Of a stretch of DNA of 64,000 bases, positions 1 to 8,093 are shown piece after piece. The notes below the pieces were generated by a model. It saw nothing but the letters and a program-made list of their open reading frames with translations. It searched no databases and was not told where the DNA came from. The DNA is from CAWIJK01 sp963836375 (GTDB lineage: Bacteria > Actinomycetota > Acidimicrobiia > Acidimicrobiales > RAAP-2), in assembly GCA_963836375.1 (NCBI GenBank), contig CAWIJK010000002.1:310001-374000 (forward strand), given 5' to 3'. The translations under genes were made by a program, and so were the position numbers. The stretch's first letter is position 1, and every line of letters starts with the position of its first letter.

Positions 1-1
1 G

Positions 2-1882
2 AGGACGATCTGGGCATCTGCCCCTTCAGCGACCGGGGATCCCGCCGGGCTCGACTATTGCGCGACCTCGCTCGGACCCTCCCTGGCGAAGGCTGAAGAC
101 TCCGGACAGGGTGCGTACGTTCCCTACAAGTCGGGAACGACGACGCATCTCGTCGTTGGCTCTCCCATCTATCGAGGGGGCGTGGTTCCCGCCACGGTCG
201 AGTCCCGCCAAGCTGCACTGATCGGCTGGACGGGTACCGAGATCGTCCCGCGCACGCTGCTGGCCACGGCGCTGGTGGGCCATCGGGCCACTGCGGTGGC
301 ATTTCGTCACGGGAATGGCACCTCTCTGGTCGCCTTCTCGGCAGGAGCGGCGCCCCCAAGGGCGCAAACGATGACGATCAAACTCCACAATGGCTGGTCG
401 GTCCAGATCTACGGGGCGTCGACGACAGCGGGGATCACCGGCAATCGGACTGCCCTGGCGCTGGCCATCGGCGGCATCGCGGTGAGCATCCTGCTGGGCT
501 TGCTGGTGTACCTCCTCGGCACCAGTCGGTCCCGAGCCCTGTATCTGGTACGCACCCGGACTGAACAACTCCATCATCAGGCGTACCACGATCCGCTTAC
601 GGGGCTTCCCAACCGAGCTCTCATCGGCGACCGGCTTCAACAGATGCAAGCCCGCTCCCGACGCTATCGGACTCCCGCTGCCGCGCTGTACCTCGACCTC
701 GACAACTTCAAGGACATCAATGACACGCTTGGGCACCCGTCGGGCGACGAAGTGCTCATCGCAGTGGCGGCCCGGCTGAAGGCAGCCCTTCGCGAGGAGG
801 ACACCGTCGGACGGATGGGCGGCGACGAATTCGTCGTCCTGGTGGAAGGGTCATCGCTGAGCGAAGGACCCGAATCGGTAGCCCAACGGATTCTCGATAT
901 CATCGGAGAGCCCCTCGTGATCCCGAGCAGCACGATCCCACTACACGTGACCACCAGCATCGGCATCGCCATGGACAACCAGGCGACGGTTGAGGAGCTG
1001 TTGCGCGACGCGGACGTCGCCCTCTATCGCGCGAAGGCCACCGGCAAGCAGCGCGCCGTGATCTTTTCAACTTCGATGCAAGATGCCGTCGATACCCACC
1101 GTCAACTCGAGGTGGACCTCATGGGCGCCCTCGAGAACGGCGAGTTCTTCTTGGTCTACCAACCGGTCGTCGATCTCTCGACCGGGGCCATGACCGGCGT
1201 CGAAGCGCTCTTGCGCTGGCGTCATCCCGAAAAGGGCGGGGTGGCCCCGAGCGAATTCATTCCGGCCCTCGAATCGAGCCGATTGATTGTAGAAGTCGGC
1301 CGACGGGCCCTGCTTGCAGCGTGTCTGCAGGGAGCCACGTGGCAGCGCCTCGGCCACCGGCTCACGGTCTCGGTCAACGTCTCGGGCGTCCAGCTCGTAG
1401 GTTGGGAGATCGTCGACGACGTCCAAGCCGCCCTGACGGCCAGTGGCTTTGATCCGGCAATGCTGATCCTCGAGGTCACCGAGACCAGCGCGATGGAAGA
1501 TGTTCAGGCCACGATCGAATGCTTCCACTTGCTCAAAGGGCTCGGGGTCCGCCTGGCCATTGACGATTTCGGCACCGGGTACTCGTCGATGACATACCTA
1601 CAGGAGCTTCCGATCGACGTCCTCAAGATCGACCAGTCGTTCGTCTCGGGTATGGGTGACTCGACCGAGTCGCAGGCGATCGTTCACACTCTCGTACAGC
1701 TGGGCAAGGTGCTCGACCTGACGATCGTCGCTGAGGGCATAGAGACCGAGGATCAGCTCTTGCGTTTGCAAGCCGAGAACGTCGACAGCGGCCAGGGTTA
1801 TCTGTTCGCTCGGCCACTCTCCGTCGACTCAGTCGAAGCGCTCCTCAACGATCACGTCGTCCCGTTCCGCACGGCTGCGTGA
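2..1882 (+). CDS. CHASE-GGDEF-EAL c-di-GMP signalling protein (5' end outside window)
   Basis: Membrane sensor that probably both makes and degrades cyclic di-GMP. The frame is already open at the left edge, so the N-terminus is missing. The first ~65 visible residues read like the end of a CHASE sensor domain (GSPIYRGG, then ATVESRQAALIGWTGT). One membrane helix follows near visible residue 155 (GGIAVSILLGLLVYLLG). The GGDEF domain has an intact GGDEF motif at nt 818-832 with an RxxD inhibitory site (REED) five residues before it. The EAL domain (EALLRW near nt 1201) keeps the metal and catalytic signatures VSVNVSG, LEVTET, DDFGTGYSS, LKIDQSF and AEGIET. Both output domains therefore look active. 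A GTG at 182 lies inside the CHASE domain and is not the likely start. Confidence 0.9.
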   Translation, partial: RTIWASAPSATGDPAGLDYCATSLGPSLAKAEDSGQGAYVPYKSGTTTHLVVGSPIYRGGVVPATVESRQAALIGWTGTEIVPRTLLATALVGHRATAVAFRHGNGTSLVAFSAGAAPPRAQTMTIKLHNGWSVQIYGASTTAGITGNRTALALAIGGIAVSILLGLLVYLLGTSRSRALYLVRTRTEQLHHQAYHDPLTGLPNRALIGDRLQQMQARSRRYRTPAAALYLDLDNFKDINDTLGHPSGDEVLIAVAARLKAALREEDTVGRMGGDEFVVLVEGSSLSEGPESVAQRILDIIGEPLVIPSSTIPLHVTTSIGIAMDNQATVEELLRDADVALYRAKATGKQRAVIFSTSMQDAVDTHRQLEVDLMGALENGEFFLVYQPVVDLSTGAMTGVEALLRWRHPEKGGVAPSEFIPALESSRLIVEVGRRALLAACLQGATWQRLGHRLTVSVNVSGVQLVGWEIVDDVQAALTASGFDPAMLILEVTETSAMEDVQATIECFHLLKGLGVRLAIDDFGTGYSSMTYLQELPIDVLKIDQSFVSGMGDSTESQAIVHTLVQLGKVLDLTIVAEGIETEDQLLRLQAENVDSGQGYLFARPLSVDSVEALLNDHVVPFRTAA

Positions 1883-1985
1883 TCGTCAGCTGGACAACGA
1901 CGTGTTGGACCCGAGATGGCCCTTCTCCCGTGGGTTAGCGCGGGTACTGCGACGAATGCATTCGGCGCGCGACGTCGACTCAGTG

Positions 1986-4139
1986 TCAGGGGGCCGAACG
2001 GAGCCGGACGTCGACCGTCCTCGTGCGAGGTGACAACGTCACCGTTCCTGTCCCTTGGTCGATGCTGCCCGACGTCGTTGTGGCGATGTTGTCGACGAAC
2101 GAAGGGAGCTGGAAGAGGATTCGGCCCAACGGGGGTTCGCCTCCAAGGTTCAATGAGACCGACCGGCCGTTCGATGAAATCCGGAGGCTTAGCCTCCTGC
2201 CGTCGGTCGTCGGGAAGTTGGTGACCGAGATCGGCCGACCGCCGCCCAGCCATTGGGCGGGGATGCCTCGGCCCACGACCAAGCTTCCGTCCGCCCGCTG
2301 CGCCACGATCGAGTCCAAGAGGACCTTGTTGGCGGTGGACATACCCCAGGCGTGGGGGGAGGCGCCCTGGCCGGAGGCCGGGTGCCGCCCGATCCACGGC
2401 GTATGGGTCGAGGGGGCCGACGAGCTCTCCCACCACGAGTAGGGACCGCTCTGGCTGTTGGCGATCATGAACTCGTAGCCCAGGATCCCTTGGTCACGGT
2501 GATGCTGGCTGGTCAGGCCCGCGGTGCCGTCCCCCGCGTTGTAGGCGGACGAGTAGTAGTCGCCGGGGAACCCGCCGAAGGTGTTCGGCGGGAGCTTGCC
2601 TTCCAGGCGTGAAAAGCCGTAGTCGTAGGTGCCGTCGATCATGGAAGTGCCTGGCCCGCTGAGCGGGGCGCCGAGCAGGGACCCCTCCCAGGCCCAGCTG
2701 CCCAGGGGGGACACCCAATTGGCGTCCTTCGGATTCCGGCACCGGTTGGCGGTGTTGGGCTGGAGGATCGAGCAGGGGAGGTAGTCGAGGTGGTAGCGGT
2801 GAATTGTCGCCTTCAAGGTCGTGTTCGTGGCTGAGAGGAGGCTGTCGTACTGCTGGGCTGCCCAAGTGGCCTGGCCGACGTCTCCGACCTGCTGGGCCAG
2901 GTAGCGGTAGGCGGCCAGGCCCAGCAGGGCTGAATAGTCGTCGGTCGTCCAGTAGCCCTCGGTGTCGATGTCGTTGGTCGCGCCCATGACCCCCGATGGG
3001 CCAGTGCGACCGGACGCGATGGCGTGGGCTGTGTCTTCGATACTCGGCTGAGCGGCGCCCAGTGGGCCCTGCGAGTCGAAGTTCTCCTTGACGAAGGCGA
3101 GGTCCCCGGTCTTCATCAGGTAGATCGCCCAGGGAACCGAGTAGGTCCAGACGCCGTCGTCGTACTGCCCTTGGGACCCCATGACGTTGCGCGCTTCGAG
3201 GAGCAGCGCGTGGGCGTCAGTGAAGTAGCCCTGGTTGAAGAGATTGGACAGGATTCCGATGACGTCGTGGCTGAACTCGGCCTCGTAGCCGCTCACGCCG
3301 GAGTGCAACTGGTTGCCGCTCCGGGCGATCTGGGTATAGATGAAGCCGCTCCTGTATGCGTCCTCAAGGGAGCGATCGGGGACGCTGATCCCGGCGATGG
3401 CAGAGAGTTGGCCGTTCCAGAAGCTGCGCATGTGCTCGAAGTGCTGGTCGAAGCTCCCCGCGCTGGCCAAAGCCGCCGCACTGGGCCACGGATAGGCCCC
3501 ACCAAAACGGTCAGCCGCCACCACGTAGTCGTGGTCGACCGTCGCGTGGGGGGCCACCGCGTCGGGTGCCGTACCGAGCGGCACCAGCCCCGCAGACGCC
3601 CCGGGGTCCGCCGCGACGACGTGGTCGGTCGGGTTCGAGACGGCGACTCGGCTGTACACGGCGACATAAGCGTCGCCGCCGATCACCAGTCGATCGGCGA
3701 ACTCCGTGATCGAGACCCTTGCCCCCGAGTAACCGAAGGAAGTGGTCTGTGCGGGGAGGTAGCCGTCCGCATCCGTCCAGGTCGTAGGAGAGCCGTTGTA
3801 GATGCCGAACCCGAAGTCCTTGAAAATTCCGTCCTGGACGACGAAGACCCCGCCAAGGCAGGTGATGACGCCACCCTGGTTGCCCTCCCACCCGATCTCC
3901 GACGCCGTGCCGTCGGCGCCGGTGAAGGCGTCGGCGGCGACCGCAGTAGTGAGCTTGCAGTCGTATTGGCTCTTTGGCCCGCTGCCGGTCGTGAGGAGAA
4001 CCGGGTGCGAGGCGGCCGCACCCGCCGCCGGCCCCAGCGCAACCAGTAGAGCTCCTGTAGCAAGCAGGGCCATTGCTTGGACACCCCTAGCGCTGATACG
4101 GGCAAGGCGCGCAGAAGCTTGCACCGTTCGGCGAATCAC
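1986..4139 (-). CDS. Secreted six-hairpin glycosidase-like protein
   Basis: A 717-residue exported protein. Residues 1-42 form a long Tat/Sec-like signal (arginine-rich n-region, hydrophobic ALLATGALLVALG core, AGAAA end). The body has the alternating aromatic/acidic helices of an (alpha/alpha)6-barrel carbohydrate-active enzyme, for example GYWTTDDYSALLGLAAYRY, DDGVWTYSVPWAIYL and DYGFSRLEGKLPPN. A beta-rich C-terminal module follows. I infer a polysaccharide hydrolase but cannot name the GH family or point to proven catalytic acids. The start is GTG at 4137-4139 and overlaps the upstream stop as GTGA, so translation is coupled to the repeat protein before it. The two products are probably made together and act outside the cell. 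Confidence 0.75.
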   Translation of the reverse strand: MIRRTVQASARLARISARGVQAMALLATGALLVALGPAAGAAASHPVLLTTGSGPKSQYDCKLTTAVAADAFTGADGTASEIGWEGNQGGVITCLGGVFVVQDGIFKDFGFGIYNGSPTTWTDADGYLPAQTTSFGYSGARVSITEFADRLVIGGDAYVAVYSRVAVSNPTDHVVAADPGASAGLVPLGTAPDAVAPHATVDHDYVVAADRFGGAYPWPSAAALASAGSFDQHFEHMRSFWNGQLSAIAGISVPDRSLEDAYRSGFIYTQIARSGNQLHSGVSGYEAEFSHDVIGILSNLFNQGYFTDAHALLLEARNVMGSQGQYDDGVWTYSVPWAIYLMKTGDLAFVKENFDSQGPLGAAQPSIEDTAHAIASGRTGPSGVMGATNDIDTEGYWTTDDYSALLGLAAYRYLAQQVGDVGQATWAAQQYDSLLSATNTTLKATIHRYHLDYLPCSILQPNTANRCRNPKDANWVSPLGSWAWEGSLLGAPLSGPGTSMIDGTYDYGFSRLEGKLPPNTFGGFPGDYYSSAYNAGDGTAGLTSQHHRDQGILGYEFMIANSQSGPYSWWESSSAPSTHTPWIGRHPASGQGASPHAWGMSTANKVLLDSIVAQRADGSLVVGRGIPAQWLGGGRPISVTNFPTTDGRRLSLRISSNGRSVSLNLGGEPPLGRILFQLPSFVDNIATTTSGSIDQGTGTVTLSPRTRTVDVRLRSAP

Positions 4140-6364
4140 CCGGTGGGCACCGCCCCGACGACGTCGTTGACGCTAACCCCGAGGCCCGGGAGCGAACCCT
4201 GGGAGGTGGCGTCACCGAAGGCGAAGACCCCGCCGTCAGAGCCGACGAGCCAGTAGCCCTTTCCATCTGGCGTGGGGACGATCGAGACGATGTTCGACAC
4301 GCTGACCCCGAGGCCGGGCAACGAGCCGTAGCTCGTGGCGTCCCCGAAGGCGTAGACCCCGCCGTTGGCCCCCACCACGTAGTAGCCGTTCCCATCTTGC
4401 GTGGACGCGATCCCGGTGATGTCCGAGACCGACACCCCGATGCCGGGGAGCGATCCGAGGAATGGGGCGTTCCCGAAGGTGAAGACACCACCGTCCTTCC
4501 CTACCAGGAAGTAGCCCCCGCCCCCGGGAGTGGCCACGATACCCACGATGTCATTCACGTGGACCCCGAGCGCCGGGAGCGACCCGAAGAAGCCCGCGCT
4601 CTGGCCTGTGGGGAAGACGAAGACCCCGCCGTCGGATCCCACCAGGTCATAGCCCTGGAAGTTGTCGGTCGGCACGATGCCCACGATGTTGGAGACCTTC
4701 ACGCCGAGGCCCGGGAGCGAGCCGTAGAAGCCCGCGCTCTGGCCTGTGGGGAAGACGAAGGCCCCGCCGTCGGACCCCACCAGGTCATAACCGGTGAAGT
4801 TGTTGGTGGGCACGATGCCCACGATGTTGGACACCTTCACGCCGAGGCCCGGGAGCGAGCCGTAAAAGCCCGACGACTGGCCGACAGGGAAGACGAAGAC
4901 CCCACCGTCGGCTCCGGCGAGGTCGTAGCCAGGATAGGCGAACTGGTCGCCCGACGAGGTACTGCTCGTCCCTCTGGGGCTCGTGACCGTGACATCGACG
5001 ATACCCGCACCATGCGGGGGAGCTGTCACCGTCATCGAGGTATCGCTGGTCACGGTGAAACTCGGGGCGGCGACGCTTCCAAAGTCAGCCGCAGTGGCTC
5101 CGAGAAAATTCGACCCACTAATGGTGACTGTCGTGCCGCCAGTCGTCGGCCCAGAGGTCGGGCTGACGGCGTTCACCACCGGGATACCAGGTGTCATCAG
5201 GATGAGCGTCTGATCGGCACTGCCGTCGTAACTCCCTACAGCGGCACACGCCGAGGTCGAGGTGCACGAGACCCCTTCGAGAGAGTCCCCCTGGCTGGTG
5301 CTCGTATCGGGGCTGGTGACGATGGACCAGGTGCTCCCGTTCCACTGTTCGATCAGAGTCTGGTCGGCGCTGCTCGTGAAGCTGGCGCCCCCCGCAGCCG
5401 TGCAGGCCGAGGTCGAGGTGCACGAGACCTCGTAGAAGAAGCTCTCTTGACTATTGCTCACGTTGGGGCTCGTGACGATGGACCAGGTGTTCCCGTTCCA
5501 CTGTTCGACGAGCGTCAGGCCGGTTGTGCCGAGGTAGTATTCGCCCGCAGCCGTGCATGCCGAGGTTGAGGTGCACGAGACCCCTTCGAGATAGTTCCCC
5601 TGGCTGGTGCTCGTGTTGGGGCTCGTGGCGATCGACCAGGTGCTCCCGTTCCACTGTTCGATCAGGGTCTGGTACGCGGTGCCGGTGTCGTAGTTCCCTA
5701 CCGCCGTGCAGGCCGAAGCCGAGGTGCACGAGACCCCATTTAGGTTGTTCTCTTCACTGGTGCTCGTGTTGGGGGATGTGTCGATGGACCAGGTGCTTCC
5801 GTTCCACTGTTCGATAAGGGTCTGGTCGGCGCTGCCGTCGTAATAGTCCCCCACGGCCGTGCAGGCCGAGACTGAGGTGCACGAGACTCCTTCGAGGGAG
5901 TTGTTCTCGCTGGTGCTCGTGTTCGGGCTGGTGGCGATCGACCAGGTACTCCCGTTCCACTGTTCGATGAGCGTCTGGTCAACGGTGCCGGTCATGAATT
6001 CCCCAACGGCAACACACATCGAGGCAGAAGTGCATGAGACCCCGTTGAGGAAGTTGCTCTGGCTGGTGCTCGTGTTCGGGCTGGTGGCGATGGACCAGGT
6101 ACTCCCGTTCCACTGTTCGATGAGCGTCTGACCGGTGGTACCGGTGACGTAGTAGTACCCCACAGCCGTACACCATGAGGCCGAGATGCACGAGACCTTG
6201 TTGAGGGAGTTACTTTGGCTGGTGCTCGTGTTGGGGCTCGTGGCGATGGACCAGGTGTTCGAGGCGGCGCTGGCACTCGGTGGATTACCAATGACCCCCA
6301 ATGACACCGCCCCGAATAGGACAGCGATGACAGCGCCCAAGACAGCGCAGAATCGACAGTTCAC
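4136..6364 (-). CDS. Secreted repeat protein: 7 Cys-pair units + IPT/TIG + 6 propeller units
   Basis: A 742-residue surface or secreted protein of unknown partner. Residues 1-34 are a signal peptide ending ASA. Seven ~50-residue tandem units follow (about 36-385), each with WSIATSPNTSTS, a VSC...C cysteine pair and LIEQWNG. Next comes an IPT/TIG immunoglobulin-like domain (about 390-460, VSPTSGPTTGGTTVTISG). The C-terminus has six 43-46-residue units of the type GYDLVGSDGGVFVFPTGQS...FYGSLPGLGV. Seven and six units suggest two beta-propellers joined by an Ig fold (inference). The start is GTG at 6362-6364, with a strong Shine-Dalgarno AAGGAGGG four bases upstream. The stop overlaps the glycosidase start as GTGA. 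Confidence 0.8.
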   Translation of the reverse strand: MNCRFCAVLGAVIAVLFGAVSLGVIGNPPSASAASNTWSIATSPNTSTSQSNSLNKVSCISASWCTAVGYYYVTGTTGQTLIEQWNGSTWSIATSPNTSTSQSNFLNGVSCTSASMCVAVGEFMTGTVDQTLIEQWNGSTWSIATSPNTSTSENNSLEGVSCTSVSACTAVGDYYDGSADQTLIEQWNGSTWSIDTSPNTSTSEENNLNGVSCTSASACTAVGNYDTGTAYQTLIEQWNGSTWSIATSPNTSTSQGNYLEGVSCTSTSACTAAGEYYLGTTGLTLVEQWNGNTWSIVTSPNVSNSQESFFYEVSCTSTSACTAAGGASFTSSADQTLIEQWNGSTWSIVTSPDTSTSQGDSLEGVSCTSTSACAAVGSYDGSADQTLILMTPGIPVVNAVSPTSGPTTGGTTVTISGSNFLGATAADFGSVAAPSFTVTSDTSMTVTAPPHGAGIVDVTVTSPRGTSSTSSGDQFAYPGYDLAGADGGVFVFPVGQSSGFYGSLPGLGVKVSNIVGIVPTNNFTGYDLVGSDGGAFVFPTGQSAGFYGSLPGLGVKVSNIVGIVPTDNFQGYDLVGSDGGVFVFPTGQSAGFFGSLPALGVHVNDIVGIVATPGGGGYFLVGKDGGVFTFGNAPFLGSLPGIGVSVSDITGIASTQDGNGYYVVGANGGVYAFGDATSYGSLPGLGVSVSNIVSIVPTPDGKGYWLVGSDGGVFAFGDATSQGSLPGLGVSVNDVVGAVPTG
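5200..6256 (-). repeat. Seven tandem ~150-bp coding repeats
   Basis: Seven consecutive ~150-bp units within the repeat-protein gene encode WSIATSPNTSTS...VSC...C...LIEQWNG. The DNA is conserved enough (recurring gtgcacgagac and gttccactgttcgat blocks) to recombine and vary unit number. Confidence 0.85.
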
Positions 6365-6368
6365 GATG

Positions 6369-6376
6369 CCCTCCTT
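6369..6376 (-). promoter_or_regulatory. Strong Shine-Dalgarno for the 742-aa repeat protein
   Basis: On the minus strand AAGGAGGG stands four bases before a GTG. It fixes the start of the repeat protein and contrasts with the many leaderless starts in the window. Confidence 0.7.
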
Positions 6377-6791
6377 ACTCCCGTGCCCGCCACGCCATGT
6401 GCGTAGGTCGTGGCGAGAAGACTGAACGAGTCGCGTCGCAGGCGAATGTTACTGGTCCCCCAATCCTCGTGCTCACGGGGTGTTCTCTCCACCTAAATCG
6501 TCGAGTTGGCTTCGATACCTGGCGCGAACGATCAGCGCCGAGCGATCTATATGGGCCAGAACGCTCCCGTCGCCTGACTCAGAGCCGCACAAGATCGAGA
6601 GGTAGGCCCTCCCCCCGGACGCGGAATCGGGAGGGCCGTAACCCCCCGACGTTCATTGGCCCCTCTCGCAGTCGGGGTCGCCTAGACCATCGGGAGCGTG
6701 GCGCCACCCTCGGCCCGCGACCACTATTGCTGGTTGTCTTCGTGATCGAATCTGGTCAGCGGGCGCTCGGTCCTCAGGGACCGGCCGAGGT
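6377..6791. other. Gene-poor stretch between divergent genes
   Basis: About 415 bp carrying the upstream region of the minus-strand repeat protein and the approach to a broken RelE/ParE gene. An open frame on the plus strand is arginine/serine rich and looks non-coding. A toxin's antitoxin would be expected just before 6792, but I could not recognise one in any frame. Confidence 0.5.
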
Positions 6792-7080
6792 GTGGAGGAC
6801 CCGTCTGCGCACGTCAGGCGGAGGATCAGCGCCGCTGCGCAAGCTCGACCCAGACGGCAGGCGCCGAATCCAAGCTGCGATCGAACTACTAGCCGAGGAT
6901 CCTCTACCGCGAGCCGCGACCTCGTCGGCGGTGCAGGAGCGCGGCGTGTGCACCGGCAATTGCCGCGTGATCTACGAGATCCACGACGGCGACCTCTTCG
7001 CTCTCGTTTTCCGGATGGCCCACCGACGGGAGGTGCCCATCTCCGAACAGTTAGGTGTTCAACTAGCCCCGGCGCAATAG
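6792..7080 (+). pseudogene. RelE/ParE-family toxin, frameshifted
   Basis: Remnant of a type II toxin-antitoxin RNase (RelE) or gyrase poison (ParE). The usual first strand (VRRRISAAAQ, from a GTG at 6792) is in one frame. The rest (LRKLDPDGRRRIQAAIELL from about 6835, then CRVIYEIHDGDLFALVF and HRREVP) is in another. Family members read RISPAAQRALRKLDP continuously, so a 1-2 base indel near 6830-6836 is implied. The C-terminal part matches the family well (RVIYEI, GHRREVY-like ending). No antitoxin gene is seen beside it, consistent with a dead or orphaned system. A sequencing indel is the main alternative. Confidence 0.6.
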
Positions 7081-7101
7081 GATTTGAATACCGAAGGAAG
7101 G

Positions 7102-7869
7102 GTGACGCCATGGACACCCAAGGGTTACCAATTCGAGCGCGCGGTGGTAGCGATGGGTGGTGTGCTCTTCGCTATTACGACGTTGTTGCCTTGGATGACC
7201 GTGACTGTCCACGTCTCAGTCGCCCGTTCCTCTACCGCCAACCCCTACATCGTCGCCCCGCCAGGCGGGCCCGGTGTTTCGGTAGTGATGTTCTCATTCA
7301 CCAAAGGCTGGATCCTGGTGCCGATCGTCGTACTGGGAGCGGGCCTCGTGGGAGGTGGGACGGCTCTGGCGGGCCCACTCCGCAAGGTGGGTATCTTCGG
7401 GGCCATCATGGTCATCGTCGTCCTCGTGGCAGAAGGGATCGGCTACTACCATCTGCACTCCGCCGGATCCAGCGTCTCATTTGCTAGTGGCGTCGGTCGG
7501 GCGACAAGCAGCTCCTCGGTGTCTCTCACTCCCGCCGTCGGCGGGTGGATCACCATTGTCGCCATTGTGGCGCTGCTGGCCTGGGCGGTGATGAGTGGCT
7601 CCTCCAGGCGCACGGCACCGTCGGGGTCTCACACCAGGGCGATGGACCTCCCCGTTGCGACTTTTGTTCCCGGTATCGGCCTGGACCCGTCTGAGGGATC
7701 AGTTGTCGGAGTGGACCCCGTCGATGTGCCGCTTCCATCCTTCGCCGCAGGCCCCCAGCCAGTAGTGCCAGCTTCGCTCCCCGCTGGCTGGTACCCCGAT
7801 GAGACCGACGCCGCAAAGCAGCGGTATTACGACGGCACGGCTTGGACCCAACACACTGCTCCGCGCTGA
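7102..7869 (+). CDS. Four-helix membrane protein with C-terminal DUF2510
   Basis: A predicted membrane protein of about 255 residues. Hydrophobic segments are visible at AVVAMGGVLFAITTLLPW, ILVPIVVLGAGLVGGG, GAIMVIVVLVAEGIGYY and WITIVAIVALLAWAVM. A linker follows, then a DUF2510 motif at the C-terminus (LPAGWYPDE...RYYDGTAWTQH), which is common in actinobacterial membrane proteins and of unknown role. The start is uncertain. A TAGGAT -10 box at 7078-7083 and a GAAGGAAGG ribosome site at 7093-7101 best fit the ATG at 7110, but that ATG reads another frame. GTG 7102 (used here) and TTG 7084 are in frame. A one-base error or indel near 7110-7140 is possible. Confidence 0.7.
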   Translation: MTPWTPKGYQFERAVVAMGGVLFAITTLLPWMTVTVHVSVARSSTANPYIVAPPGGPGVSVVMFSFTKGWILVPIVVLGAGLVGGGTALAGPLRKVGIFGAIMVIVVLVAEGIGYYHLHSAGSSVSFASGVGRATSSSSVSLTPAVGGWITIVAIVALLAWAVMSGSSRRTAPSGSHTRAMDLPVATFVPGIGLDPSEGSVVGVDPVDVPLPSFAAGPQPVVPASLPAGWYPDETDAAKQRYYDGTAWTQHTAPR

Positions 7870-8093
7870 GTGCGCTGGGCCCCATCGGATTGATAGCGGC
7901 GATGCGGTCGGGATTCCTGGTCGCATTGAGCATCGGTTTATGAACTGGTGCTTCTAGGCGTGGCTCGAGCACGCTAGGGCATCCCAAAATGTCGCTGGTT
8001 GGGTGGCTGCCGGCTGCGCCAGATCCGCGCTCGGAGACAAGCGTGGCGCGTCCCGCCCTCAGGCGCCAGACTGACGGCGTCAGAGGAGGTGGT

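Noticed and set aside
1886..1910. Near-palindrome CAACGACGTGTTG as a second KstR-like operator
   Set aside because: It lies between convergent gene ends and does not fit the consensus spacing.
5200..6256. Regular ~150-bp periodicity as a CRISPR or satellite array
   Set aside because: The repeats are coding, in frame and contiguous with no spacers; no cas genes are present.
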